A DNA stretch of 64,000 nucleotides, from contig NZ_WIAO01000021.1 of the NCBI RefSeq assembly GCF_009451885.1, forward strand, positions 1 through 64,000, given 5' to 3'. Position numbers and translations under genes: made by a program. The notes beneath the pieces were generated by a model that was not told where the DNA came from, did no database searches, and saw nothing but the letters and a program-made list of their open reading frames with translations. Source of the DNA: Glycomyces albidus. Its GTDB lineage: Bacteria > Actinomycetota > Actinomycetes > Mycobacteriales > Micromonosporaceae. Of the stretch, positions 1-8,824 are shown piece by piece (the first letter of the stretch is position 1; every line of letters starts with the position of its first letter).

Positions 1-1
1 C

Positions 2-2659
2 GCCGGCACGCCCGCCGGTCCCCCGCCCGCCGGCCCGCCGGCGGGGCGCGCCGGCGTCGGCCGCGCCTCCGTCGTCAGCGCGTCCCGGCCGAAGACGGCC
101 CCCGGTACGCCGCCGCCCGGAGGGAAAAAGAAGAAGAAGCAGATCTCCGTGCGCCGCCGCCGCGTCTACGCGGCGCTCATCATGGTGTGCCTGATGCTGC
201 TCGGCGCGGTCACCGTCGCCGGTTCCTGGTTCTTCCAGAACGTGCCCGCCCCCAAGGACCTCCGGTTCGGCGAGTCCACCACGATCACCTACGCCAACGG
301 CACGGTCGTCGCCGGCTACGGCGAGTACACCCGCAAGCTCGTCGACAGCTACGACGAACTGCCGGACCAGATCATCTGGTCGCTGCTGGCGCTGGAGGAC
401 AAGGACTTCTTCGAGCACGACGGCGTCGACTACAAGGGCACCATGCGCGCCCTGGTCAACAACCTCTCCGGCGGCGACACCCAGGGCGCGTCCACGATCA
501 GCCAGCAGTACGCGGGCATGGTCATGGAAATCCGCGACGACATGTCGTACGGCCGCAAGGCCCGCGAGGCCGTCATGGCGATGAAGCTGGAGCAGCAGTA
601 CTCCAAGAAGGACATCCTCCTCCACTACCTGAACCTCAACTTCTACGGCCGCGGCACCTACGGCATCGCCGCCGCCTCCGAGATCTGGTTCGGCGTCCCG
701 GTCGCCGAGCTCACCTGGGGCCAGGGCGTCCTGCTCGCCATGCAGGTCAAGGCCGGCGACGGCTCGTTCGACCCGCGCCTGGTCGAAGAGGGCGACACCG
801 CGCCGCAGGACCGGTGGACCTACGGCATGGAGCAGCTCCTCACCATGACCGACGACTTGAGCGAGGAGCAGCTCGCCCAGGTCCAGGCCGAGCTCGACGC
901 CGGGATGCCCGCGACCCTCGAGGCCCTGGAGAACCCCGGTTCGTGGGGCCACGACGAGGCCACCGGCTTCATCACCAACCCGATCGACGGCTACATCTGG
1001 GACGAGCTGGAGAGCCGCTACGGCCTCACCCAGGACCAGTTCTACGGCAAAGAGGCGAACACCGGCGGGTACACCGTGCAGCTCACCCTCGACCCGACCC
1101 TCCAGAACGTCGCGTACGAGACCGCCAGCCGCGGCGACCTCAAACGCAAGACGAACGAGAACGGCGACTTCGTCGACGCCGAAGGCGCGGTGGTCACCGA
1201 CCGGGCGGCGGCCGACGAGTACGAGAACGACGACGGCTTCTTCGAGTTCGAGAACACGAACGACAAGGCCGCGCTCGCCGACCAGAACCTGTCGATGGCC
1301 AACGCGGTCGTGGCCGTCGAGCCCGGCACCGGCCGGGTGCTCGCCTACTACGGCGGCGAGAACGGCCTCGGCATCGACAAGGCCGGCATCGAGAACCCGC
1401 ACCCGCCCTCGTCGACCTTCAAGATGATCACCGCCGCCACCGCGATCGAGAACGGCGCCTCCATCGAGTCCTGGTGGAACTCGGACTCGCCGCGCGAATT
1501 CGAGACCATGGAGGGCATCGGCGACGGCACCATCTCGAACGCCGGCCGCACCGAGGACATCGACAAGACCCTGACCGACGCCGTCCGCGACTCGCGCAAC
1601 ACGCCGATGTACGCGATCGCCGAGAAGTGGGGCGCCACCGCGATCCTCGTGAACGCCATCGAGATGGGGCTGCGGACCCTGAACCAGAACGAGGACGGCG
1701 TCTCGGTCACCTACAAGTTCTACATCGAGGAGGACGAGACCATCACCTACTCGCGGCACGGCGTCCGCGAGAACGAGGACGGCTCGTTCGTCACCGACGC
1801 GAACGGCAACGTCGACCCGCTCGCCCCGCTCGACGAGGTGAACGAGGACGGCACGCCGGTGCGGACCCCGCTCGACCTGGAGTCCCCGAACTCGCCGTTC
1901 TACTACCACATCTCGTTCGGCCAGTACCCGACCTCGGTCCTGGACATGGCGACCGTGTACGCGACGATCGCGAACGACGGCACCTACAACGAGACCCACT
2001 TCGTCGAGAAGGTCCTCGACCGCAACGGCAACGAAGTCCAGCCGATCCGCGCGCTCGAGGAGACCCCCGCGCTGGACGCGAGCATCGCCCGCAACCTCCA
2101 GTGGGTCGGCTCGACCATCGACGGCGAGGCCGGCGCGATCGACCGCGCCTACACCGGTAAGACCGGTACGTGGGAGGCCACCGCCGAAGGCTACGAGGAC
2201 GCCAACGCGCACACCTGGTACGTCGGCGCGATCCCGCAGCTCAGCATCGCCGCGTGGGTCGGCAACGCCACGGCCGAGTCGGCCCCGCTGCTGAACCCCG
2301 ACGGGGGCACCGACAACGTCTTCGGTGGCACGCTGAGCTACCCGGTGTGGAAGCAGTTCATGGAAGGCGCCATCGAGGCCAAGGAGTACCCCCGGGAGGA
2401 GTGGCAGACCGCCGATCCCGTGGGCAGCCCGATCATCGACGACATCCTGAACGAGAACGGCATGGTCGACGCCGGCAGCGCGTTCTGCGCCGCCAACCCG
2501 ACCGACAGCCACTGCGCCCCGCCCCAGGGCGGCGGCAACGGCGGCGGCGGTGAGCAGTGCACGCCGATCATGGAGGCGCTCGGCTGGTGCACCCCGAACG
2601 GGGGCGGCAACGGCGGCGGAGGCAACGGCGGCGGTGGTGGCGGCGGAAACGACGACTAG
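2..2659 (+). CDS. class A penicillin-binding protein (5' end outside window)
   Basis: Bifunctional peptidoglycan glycosyltransferase/transpeptidase anchored in the membrane. The frame is open back to base 2, so the start lies upstream; the visible N-terminus is a Pro/Ala/Gly-rich cytoplasmic tail ending in a run of five lysines. Counting from the GTG at 149, there is one membrane segment at about 8-28, a glycosyltransferase domain with catalytic Glu83 in EDKDFFEHDG and GASTISQQ at 113-120, and a transpeptidase domain with Ser422-x-x-Lys425 (PPSSTFK), an SRN motif and KTGT at 671-674. The C-terminus is a Gly/Asn-rich low-complexity tail holding two Cys-containing segments. A hairpin terminator follows at 2670. 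The family call is certain; which PonA paralogue it is cannot be told. Confidence 0.95.
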   Translation, partial: AGTPAGPPPAGPPAGRAGVGRASVVSASRPKTAPGTPPPGGKKKKKQISVRRRRVYAALIMVCLMLLGAVTVAGSWFFQNVPAPKDLRFGESTTITYANGTVVAGYGEYTRKLVDSYDELPDQIIWSLLALEDKDFFEHDGVDYKGTMRALVNNLSGGDTQGASTISQQYAGMVMEIRDDMSYGRKAREAVMAMKLEQQYSKKDILLHYLNLNFYGRGTYGIAAASEIWFGVPVAELTWGQGVLLAMQVKAGDGSFDPRLVEEGDTAPQDRWTYGMEQLLTMTDDLSEEQLAQVQAELDAGMPATLEALENPGSWGHDEATGFITNPIDGYIWDELESRYGLTQDQFYGKEANTGGYTVQLTLDPTLQNVAYETASRGDLKRKTNENGDFVDAEGAVVTDRAAADEYENDDGFFEFENTNDKAALADQNLSMANAVVAVEPGTGRVLAYYGGENGLGIDKAGIENPHPPSSTFKMITAATAIENGASIESWWNSDSPREFETMEGIGDGTISNAGRTEDIDKTLTDAVRDSRNTPMYAIAEKWGATAILVNAIEMGLRTLNQNEDGVSVTYKFYIEEDETITYSRHGVRENEDGSFVTDANGNVDPLAPLDEVNEDGTPVRTPLDLESPNSPFYYHISFGQYPTSVLDMATVYATIANDGTYNETHFVEKVLDRNGNEVQPIRALEETPALDASIARNLQWVGSTIDGEAGAIDRAYTGKTGTWEATAEGYEDANAHTWYVGAIPQLSIAAWVGNATAESAPLLNPDGGTDNVFGGTLSYPVWKQFMEGAIEAKEYPREEWQTADPVGSPIIDDILNENGMVDAGSAFCAANPTDSHCAPPQGGGNGGGGEQCTPIMEALGWCTPNGGGNGGGGNGGGGGGGNDD

Positions 2660-2669
2660 CCGCACGTGA

Positions 2670-2701
2670 AACGGGCCCGGCGGGAGACCGCCGGGCCCGT
2701 T
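2670..2701. terminator. bidirectional hairpin terminator
   Basis: A perfect 14-bp stem with a GAGA loop lies between the convergent ends of the penicillin-binding protein and the PLP enzyme. It has no long U tract on either side, which is usual in high-G+C actinobacteria. Confidence 0.75.
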
Positions 2702-2712
2702 CGCGTTGCGCC

Positions 2713-3948
2713 TCAGACGAAGGCGCGGCCCTCGCCGCGGTAGGTCGGGACCTCGTCGACGAGCTCGCCGCGCTGGACCAGGTGGATCGAGTTGACGCGC
2801 TCGGCCAGCTCGCCGGCCTTGGCGTGGCGCATCCAGATCCGGTCGCCGATGGCGAGGGCGTCGGCCGCGCGGCCGCGCAGCGGCGTCTGGACCTCCCCGG
2901 CGCCCTCGGTCCTGGAGTAGCGGAGCCCTTCGGGGAACGCCGGCTTCGGGAGCCGGTCGGGGCCGGGCACGCCCGAGGCGATCCAGCCGCCGCCGAGCGC
3001 GGTCACGATGCCGCGCTTGGGGCGCCGCACCACCGGCAGCGCGAAGAACGCGGCCGGGAGCGGCCGGATCGACCGGTAGCCGTCGAACAGCGCGGGCGAG
3101 TAGAGCCCGGACCCGGCCGCGATCTCGGTGACCGACGGGTCTGCGGCGGTCGAGACGACCGAGCCGGTGCCGCCGCCGTTGACGAACTCGAGGTCGGTGA
3201 CGCGCCGGACGGCCGCCACGGCTTCGGCGCGGCGCTCGGCGAGCTCGGTCCGCGAGACGGCCTGCATCAGCCGCACCAGCGGATAGCGCAGGGCCGCAGC
3301 GCTGTAGGCGTCCTGGACGCCCGCGATCTGGCCCTCGTAGCCCATGACCCCGACCAGACTGACCCCCGGGCGCTTGTCGATCTCGTGCGCCATGTCCAGG
3401 GCCTGGTCCGGGGTGTGCACCGGGGACCGGTAGGCGCCGATGTGGACGCGGCCGCCGAGGAGTTCGAGGGAGACGTCGAGTTCGAGGCACAGCCGCAGCG
3501 GACGCGACGGGTTCGGTTCGACGTGGCGCGACAGGAAGTCGAGGTGCTCGACCGAATCCACCATGAGGGTGATGCGGCGGGCGAGCTCGTCGTCGGCGGC
3601 CAGCGCGCGGAGCGCGTCGGTGTCGGCGGTCGGATAGGCGACCACGATGTCGTCGAACTCCTCCGCCAGCCACAGCGCTTCAGGGAGCGTGAACCCGAGG
3701 ATCCCCTTGAAGCCGGGCTGGGCGAGGGCGCGGCGCATGAGGGCGCGGCACCGCAGGGACTTGCTGGCGAGGCGCAGCGGTTTGCCGATGGCGTTGCGGC
3801 GCAAAATGGCCGCGTTGGTGTCGAAGGCGTCCAGGTCGACGGCCGCGAACGGCGGCTGGAGGCTTGCGGTGGCGCCGTCGAGGACGCCGAACCGCTGGTC
3901 GGCGGCCGCGCCGGCCGCGGGCGCACGCGTTACTCCCTGGATACCCAT
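2713..3948 (-). CDS. alanine racemase-domain PLP enzyme (amino acid deaminase/aldolase family)
   Basis: A fold-type III PLP protein of 411 residues, related to D-threonine aldolase and D-serine dehydratase-like proteins. The N-terminal TIM-barrel half carries the likely PLP lysine Lys63 in LRLASKSLR, and a Gly-rich phosphate-binding segment (NGGGTGS) lies further on. The C-terminal part is the beta domain. It is transcribed divergently from the FAD sugar-lactone oxidase, an arrangement I recall from other actinobacteria, although no shared pathway is established. The substrate cannot be inferred; D-amino-acid dehydratase or aldolase chemistry is the family expectation. Confidence 0.8.
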   Translation of the reverse strand: MGIQGVTRAPAAGAAADQRFGVLDGATASLQPPFAAVDLDAFDTNAAILRRNAIGKPLRLASKSLRCRALMRRALAQPGFKGILGFTLPEALWLAEEFDDIVVAYPTADTDALRALAADDELARRITLMVDSVEHLDFLSRHVEPNPSRPLRLCLELDVSLELLGGRVHIGAYRSPVHTPDQALDMAHEIDKRPGVSLVGVMGYEGQIAGVQDAYSAAALRYPLVRLMQAVSRTELAERRAEAVAAVRRVTDLEFVNGGGTGSVVSTAADPSVTEIAAGSGLYSPALFDGYRSIRPLPAAFFALPVVRRPKRGIVTALGGGWIASGVPGPDRLPKPAFPEGLRYSRTEGAGEVQTPLRGRAADALAIGDRIWMRHAKAGELAERVNSIHLVQRGELVDEVPTYRGEGRAFV

Positions 3949-4040
3949 CCGACTTCCCTTCAGCAGGTCAACTGGGGTTAGATGAAAGCTACCGTGAAGT
4001 ACACCACGTATTCAACAGAGCCGTTGGAAGGACCGTCCCC

Positions 4041-5360
4041 ATGAGCACCCCCGTCGTGAACCCGCGCTGGCAGAACTGGTCGGGCACCGAGGCCGCCGAG
4101 CCGGTGCGGACCGTGCGGCCGGCGAGCGCCGAGGAGCTGTCGGCGGCGGTGACCGCGGCGGCGTCGGACGGGTTGCGGGTCAAGGCGGTCGGGTCGGGGC
4201 ATTCGTTCAGCGGGATCGCGGTCCCCGACGGGGTGCGGGTGGACATGAGCGGCCTCGACCAGGTCGTGTCAGCGGACTCGAAGTCGGGGCTGGTGACCGT
4301 CGAGGCCGGGATGACGCTGAAGGAGCTGAACCGGGTGCTGGACGGGCACGGGCTGGCGCTGGAGAACATGGGCGACATCGACGCGCAGACGATCTCGGGG
4401 GCGATCTCGACCGGGACGCACGGCACGGGCGACCGGTACCGGGGCTTCGCGTGGCAGGTCAAGGGCTTGAAGCTGGTGCTCGCGAACGGTGAAGCGGTGC
4501 AGTGCACGGAGTTCGAGCGGCCGGAGCTGTTCGCGGCGGCGCGCCTGGGTCTGGGCGCGCTGGGGGTCATCGCGGAGGTGACGCTCCAGTGCGTGCCGGC
4601 GTTCCGGCTGCACGCGGTGGAGCGGCCCGAGCGGCTCGACGCGGTCCTGGAGGGGCTCGACGAGCTGGTGGCCGAGAACGACCACTTCGAGTTCTACTGG
4701 TTCCCGCACACGGACCGGACGCTGACGAAGCGGAACAACCGGCACGCGATGTCGGAGCCGGCGAGGGCGCCGGGCCGCCTGTCGTACTGGTGGAACGAGA
4801 CGTTCACGGAGAACGCGCTGTTCTCGGCGAGCAACCGGGTCGGGGTGCGGTTCCCGGGCATGGTGCCGGGCCTGAACCGGCTGGCCGGTCGGGTGTGGAG
4901 CGCCCGCGAGTACACGGACCGCTCGCACCGGGTGTTCGCGTCGCCGCGGTCGGTGGTGTTCCGGGAGATGGAGTACGCGCTGCCGCGGGAAGCGCTGCCG
5001 GAGGTGCTGCGGGAGCTCCACGCGATGGTGGAGCGGGAGGGGCACACGGTGTCGTTCCCGGTGGAGGTGCGGTTCGCGGCGGCGGACGACATCTGGCTGT
5101 CGACGGCGCAGGGCCGGCGGACGGCGTACGTGGCGGTGCACCAGTTCCACCGGCACGACCACGTGCCGTACTTCCGGGACTGCGAGGCGGTGTTCGACGC
5201 GGCGGAGGGGCGCCCGCACTGGGGGAAGATGCATTCGCTGGGCGCGGAGCAGCTCTGGCGGCGGTACAAGCACTTCGACGACTTCCGGCGAGTGCGGGAC
5301 GAGGTGGACCCGGACCGCCGGTTCGCGAACGCGTACCTGGACCGGGTGCTGGGCGACTAG
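4041..5360 (+). CDS. FAD-linked D-arabinono-1,4-lactone oxidase-type oxidoreductase
   Basis: A VAO/PCMH-fold flavoprotein of 439 residues. The N-terminal FAD-binding domain contains GSGHSFSG, whose His54 is the usual covalent FAD attachment residue in aldonolactone and alditol oxidases. The C-terminal ALO domain ends with the HWGK motif (about residue 393) and a conserved D-P-x-x-x-F-x-N pattern. The frame is open further upstream, but the ATG at 4041 has GGAAGGA about 8 bases before it and matches the family N-terminus. Its TAG stop overlaps the stop of the convergent vapC gene by two bases. Substrate (arabinono- or gulono-lactone, or a polyol) is unresolved. Confidence 0.88.
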   Translation: MSTPVVNPRWQNWSGTEAAEPVRTVRPASAEELSAAVTAAASDGLRVKAVGSGHSFSGIAVPDGVRVDMSGLDQVVSADSKSGLVTVEAGMTLKELNRVLDGHGLALENMGDIDAQTISGAISTGTHGTGDRYRGFAWQVKGLKLVLANGEAVQCTEFERPELFAAARLGLGALGVIAEVTLQCVPAFRLHAVERPERLDAVLEGLDELVAENDHFEFYWFPHTDRTLTKRNNRHAMSEPARAPGRLSYWWNETFTENALFSASNRVGVRFPGMVPGLNRLAGRVWSAREYTDRSHRVFASPRSVVFREMEYALPREALPEVLRELHAMVEREGHTVSFPVEVRFAAADDIWLSTAQGRRTAYVAVHQFHRHDHVPYFRDCEAVFDAAEGRPHWGKMHSLGAEQLWRRYKHFDDFRRVRDEVDPDRRFANAYLDRVLGD

Positions 5361-5797
5361 CCCGCCCAGTCGAACGGCAGGACCTCGAACGCGTCGAAGC
5401 CGGCGGTGAGCGGCTTGATCGCGCGGAGGTCCCGCTGGTCGAGGGTGAAGATCCGGTTGGTCTCGTAGCGGTCGGCGAGGGCCACGCCGACCGTGTCGGC
5501 GAGGTCGAGTTTGAGTCCCCGGTAGTGGAGCCGGAGCCTGTTCGCCGTCGCGAAGTCCTCGAACCGGATGGAGGCGAGCTGGTAGCGGCCGCGCTCGAAT
5601 CGCGCGAGGAGCGCTTCGGCTACCGCGACTGCGAAGTCGAATCCGCCTTCGCGGTTCGCGAGGTGGTCGAGTTCGGTCATGACGAGCGGGGAGACGAGAA
5701 GGGACTCGGTCTCCATGATCCTTTCGGCCGCTTGGTGATGCGGCTGGTTCTCGTCGAACGCGGCGAGCACCGCGGAGGTGTCGGCGACGATGATCAT
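5357..5797 (-). CDS. vapC: PIN-domain ribonuclease toxin, VapC-like
   Basis: A 146-residue PIN domain, the expected size for VapC toxins, which cut specific RNAs with Mg2+. The acidic active-site set is visible: Asp6 (VADTSA), Glu42 (TELDH), Asp101 (LADTVG) and Asp120 or Asp123 (TLDQRD). The start overlaps the end of the antitoxin gene by four bases, so the two are translationally coupled. The RNA target cannot be read from sequence. Confidence 0.85.
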   Translation of the reverse strand: MIIVADTSAVLAAFDENQPHHQAAERIMETESLLVSPLVMTELDHLANREGGFDFAVAVAEALLARFERGRYQLASIRFEDFATANRLRLHYRGLKLDLADTVGVALADRYETNRIFTLDQRDLRAIKPLTAGFDAFEVLPFDWAG

Positions 5798-6045
5798 CGT
5801 TTCTGCGCGCGCCGCTTCATGCTCTGGTAGATCGCCTCATCCATCTCCTCGACCGTGAGGGCGCGCTCGCTGCGGTACTTCGGCAGCGGAGGCAGCGGCG
5901 GTTCGGTCTCGTCTGCCCGGAGCAGGCCCTCGTCGATGAACCGGCGCATGAGCTCGGCCTTCGACGACCCGAGTTTGCGCGCGACCGCTTCGAGGCGCAT
6001 GTCTGCGGCCTCGTCGAGGTAGATGGTGCTCTTCTTGCGGCTCAT
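5794..6045 (-). CDS. vapB: ribbon-helix-helix antitoxin, VapB-like
   Basis: An 83-residue protein with an N-terminal RHH DNA-binding domain (KSTIYLDEAAD beta strand, then two helices to about residue 42) and an acidic, Pro-rich linker leading to a C-terminal helix of the kind that wraps PIN toxins. It is the first gene of a two-gene operon with the PIN toxin. As in other VapBC pairs it should neutralise the toxin and repress its own promoter; an 8-bp palindrome sits just upstream. Confidence 0.82.
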   Translation of the reverse strand: MSRKKSTIYLDEAADMRLEAVARKLGSSKAELMRRFIDEGLLRADETEPPLPPLPKYRSERALTVEEMDEAIYQSMKRRAQKR

Positions 6046-6053
6046 GCCACCGA

Positions 6054-6061
6054 TGGTACCA
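6054..6061. promoter_or_regulatory. candidate VapB operator palindrome
   Basis: The perfect palindrome TGGTACCA lies 8 bases before the vapB start codon and is flanked by CCACC on both sides. Position and symmetry fit an RHH autoregulatory site overlapping the promoter. No binding data can be inferred. Confidence 0.35.
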
Positions 6062-6134
6062 CCCGTGCCGCTGCATGCACCCCGCGCGTTGCCTACGACC
6101 TGGAGTCCCGCGTGGAGCCCAATTACGGTCCCCC

Positions 6135-6269
6135 ATGAGCATTCGCTACTGCGGGGGGCTCGCGTGGGCGGGCGGGCTGATCACGGGCGGGCTGCTCCTG
6201 CGGTGGGGCTACCTCGCCTGGCGGGTTCACCACGAGCGGTGGAAGCGCGACCTGCCCGACGCGGGCTGA
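6135..6269 (+). CDS. possible small membrane protein (44 aa)
   Basis: A short frame that would encode one hydrophobic helix (residues about 5-26, Gly/Leu/Trp-rich) with a basic, Trp-containing C-terminus. It lies between vapB and the reductase gene in the direction of the latter. There is no convincing ribosome-binding site close to the ATG, and I recognise no family. It may be a chance frame. Confidence 0.3.
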   Translation: MSIRYCGGLAWAGGLITGGLLLRWGYLAWRVHHERWKRDLPDAG

Positions 6270-6331
6270 CGGCGCCGCCGCGGGTTCGGCGAAGTTCCCG
6301 CTGCCGGCTTGTCGGTGGAGTGGGCTACGTT

Positions 6332-7081
6332 GTGGCCGTGGCTGAGGTGGTCTTCCGAAAACTCGATGAACTGACCGACGACGAGGTCTATGCGGCGTAC
6401 GCGCCGCCGGAGCCGGACTGGCTGCGGGTGAACTTCGTGGCCAGCGCCGACGGCGCGGCGACCCTGGAGGGCCTGTCGGGTCCGCTCTCGGGCGCGGAGG
6501 ACAAGCGGGTCTTCAAGGTGCTGCGCGCCAGGTGCGATGTGCTGCTGGCGGGGTCGGGCACGGTCCGGGCCGAGGGGTACGGGCCGCTGGTGCTCTCCGC
6601 GGAGCGGATGGCGTGGCGGCGGTCCCAGGGGCTGCCGGAGGTGCCGGTGATGGCGATCGCGACCCGGACGGCGAGTCTCGACCCGGCGTCGGGGATCTTC
6701 ACGGAGGCGCCGCGGCGGCCGATCCTGATCTGCCCTGCGGACCTGCCGGATTCTCGGGTGGAGCCGTTCCGGGAGGTCGCCGACGTCGTCGCCGTGGGCA
6801 CCGGCGCGGTGGACTACGCTGCGGCCGTGGCGGCGCTGCGCGAGCGGGGTCTGCGGCAGATCCTGTGCGAGGGCGGGCCGCACGTGTTCGGCGACTTGAT
6901 CGCGGCGGGCCTGGCGGACGAGCTGGATGTGACGATCTCGCCGAAGCTCGTCGGCGCGGGCCCGATGCGGATCGCCGAGGGTGCTCCGGCGGAGGAGGCG
7001 ACGCCGCTTCGGCTGCGACACGTCCTCGAAGCCGGAGGCAACCTCATCCTGCGCTACGTGCGAGGATCGAGCGATGAGTGA
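6332..7081 (+). CDS. RibD C-terminal (pyrimidine reductase) family protein
   Basis: A 249-residue NADPH-dependent reductase of the dihydrofolate-reductase-like fold that reduces the ribosyl side chain in riboflavin synthesis. Family landmarks are VNFVASADG, DVLLAGSGTVRAEGYG and LCEGGPHVFGDL, then a C-terminal strand region. The deaminase half of RibD is absent, so this is a stand-alone reductase paralogue. GTG 6332 is preferred over GTG 6338 because GGAG lies 11 bases before it; an upstream open extension has no family similarity. Its end overlaps the HerA-like gene by eight bases. The physiological substrate is not certain. Confidence 0.78.
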   Translation: MAVAEVVFRKLDELTDDEVYAAYAPPEPDWLRVNFVASADGAATLEGLSGPLSGAEDKRVFKVLRARCDVLLAGSGTVRAEGYGPLVLSAERMAWRRSQGLPEVPVMAIATRTASLDPASGIFTEAPRRPILICPADLPDSRVEPFREVADVVAVGTGAVDYAAAVAALRERGLRQILCEGGPHVFGDLIAAGLADELDVTISPKLVGAGPMRIAEGAPAEEATPLRLRHVLEAGGNLILRYVRGSSDE

Positions 7082-8786
7082 TTCGGTGGGCCGCGTGCTC
7101 GGCACGGAGGACGCGACGCCCCTGTCGTTCTGGGTCGGCGTCGGCCCGGAGTCGTACGCGCAGCTCGACGACGTGCTCACCACCGAGCGGCAGGTCCCCG
7201 GGGTCGGGACCGTGCGGATCTCGGGCGTGGTCACGGCGGTGCGCAGCCGCCACGAGGGCGCCCAGTTCGACTCGGACGTGTTCGACATCGCGGGGGGCCT
7301 GCTCCCGGCGCAGGTGCAGGAGGCCGCCGAGGTCACGGTGACGCGGGTCGAGCCGGAGGTGTTCGTGCCGCCGCGCCCCGGCGCCGAGGTCCAGCGGGCC
7401 GCCGGTGAGGACCGCGACCGGGCCCTGTACTTCGACGGCATGACCCGTCAAGTGCCGCTGGGGTTCTCGCGCGACGGGCAGCCGGTGTTCCTGAACCCGG
7501 ACTTCCTCGACGGCACCCGCGGCGCCCACGTGTCGATCTCGGGCATCTCGGGTGTCGCCACGAAGACGTCGTTCGCGACCTGGATGCTGTACTCGCTGCT
7601 GCACTCGGGGGCGCTGGGCGCGGAGGCCGCGAACACGAAGGCGCTCATCTTCAACGTCAAGGGCGAGGACCTGCTGCTCCTCGACCACGACAACACGAAG
7701 ATCGACGAGACCGTGCGCGACTCGTACCGGCGCCTGGGCATGGAGCCGGGCGCGTTCAAGTCCGTGGAGGTGCTCGCCCCGCCGCGCGAGGGCGACGCGA
7801 ACGGCATCCCGGACGTGGCGTGCCGGTCCACCGGGGTCGACGCGTTCTACTGGACGCTCGCGGAGTTCTGCCAGCTCAGCCTGCTGCCGTTCGTGTTCGC
7901 CGACGGCGACGACGACCGCCAGCAGTACACGATGGTCGTCCACCAGGTCGCGGCCCGGCTGCGCAAGGAGGCTCGGCCCAAGGACAACGGCGCGATCAGC
8001 GTCGACGGTCGGTTGCTGACGAGCTACCGGGACCTCGTGGACTTGATCTGCGAGCGCCTCGCCGACGACGAGACCCGCGCCGAGTGGGCCGGGTCGGCGA
8101 TCGGCCTGGGCACGGTGAACGCGTTCATCCGGCGGCTCATCGCCTCCGGGCGCGACATCGGCCGCCTCATCCGCGGCGACCTGCCGCCGAAGGGCGCGGT
8201 GCTCTCCTCGGAGGCGCAGGTGACGGTGGTCGACCTGCACAACCTGCCCGACCGGGCGCAGCGGTTCGTCGTCGGCGTGGTGCTGCGCAGCGAGTTCGAG
8301 CGCAAGGAGAAGGCGGGCACCGCCCGGCCGCTTCAGTTCGTCGTGCTCGACGAGCTGAACAAGTACGCGCCGCGCGAGGGCACCAGCCCGATCAAGGACA
8401 TCCTGCTCGACATCGCCGAGCGCGGCCGCTCCCTCGGGGTGATCCTCATCGGCGCCCAGCAGACGGCGTCCGAAGTGGAGCGGCGGATCGCGTCGAACTC
8501 GGCGATCCGGGTGGTCGGCCGCCTCGACGCGGCCGAGGCCACCCGGCCCGAGTACGGGTTCCTCACCCAGGCGCAGCGGATGCGGGTGCTCATGGCCAAG
8601 CCGGGGACCATGTTCGTGGCCCAGCCCGAGCTGCCGGTCCCGCTGGTGGTGAACTTCCCGTTCCCCGCCTGGGCCACCCGGCCGGCCGAGGCCGGGTCCG
8701 CCCCGGCCGCCACGGCGCGGTCGGTGACGGCGAGGGTCGACCCGTTCGACCTCGCCGGCGACGACGAAGACGACATTCCCTTCTGA
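7074..8786 (+). CDS. HerA-like hexameric DNA translocase ATPase
   Basis: A 570-residue FtsK/HerA-superfamily ATPase. An N-terminal barrel-like region leads to a P-loop region at 157-165 (GISGVATKT), in which the Gly normally preceding the lysine is Thr163, then Walker B with Asp426-Glu427 in VVLDELNKYAP, a GAQQ sensor segment, and an arginine-rich GRLDAAEATRPE region that could supply the trans arginine finger. Archaeal HerA works with NurA and Mre11-Rad50 in resecting double-strand breaks; here it precedes sbcD and sbcC and a NurA-type gene lies 5 kb on. HerA is an inference from domain and neighbourhood; a VirB4-like annotation would describe the same family. Confidence 0.82.
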   Translation: MSDSVGRVLGTEDATPLSFWVGVGPESYAQLDDVLTTERQVPGVGTVRISGVVTAVRSRHEGAQFDSDVFDIAGGLLPAQVQEAAEVTVTRVEPEVFVPPRPGAEVQRAAGEDRDRALYFDGMTRQVPLGFSRDGQPVFLNPDFLDGTRGAHVSISGISGVATKTSFATWMLYSLLHSGALGAEAANTKALIFNVKGEDLLLLDHDNTKIDETVRDSYRRLGMEPGAFKSVEVLAPPREGDANGIPDVACRSTGVDAFYWTLAEFCQLSLLPFVFADGDDDRQQYTMVVHQVAARLRKEARPKDNGAISVDGRLLTSYRDLVDLICERLADDETRAEWAGSAIGLGTVNAFIRRLIASGRDIGRLIRGDLPPKGAVLSSEAQVTVVDLHNLPDRAQRFVVGVVLRSEFERKEKAGTARPLQFVVLDELNKYAPREGTSPIKDILLDIAERGRSLGVILIGAQQTASEVERRIASNSAIRVVGRLDAAEATRPEYGFLTQAQRMRVLMAKPGTMFVAQPELPVPLVVNFPFPAWATRPAEAGSAPAATARSVTARVDPFDLAGDDEDDIPF

Positions 8787-8824
8787 GCCAGAGGGCTCGC
8801 ACGCACCGCCAAGAGGAGCTCGAG

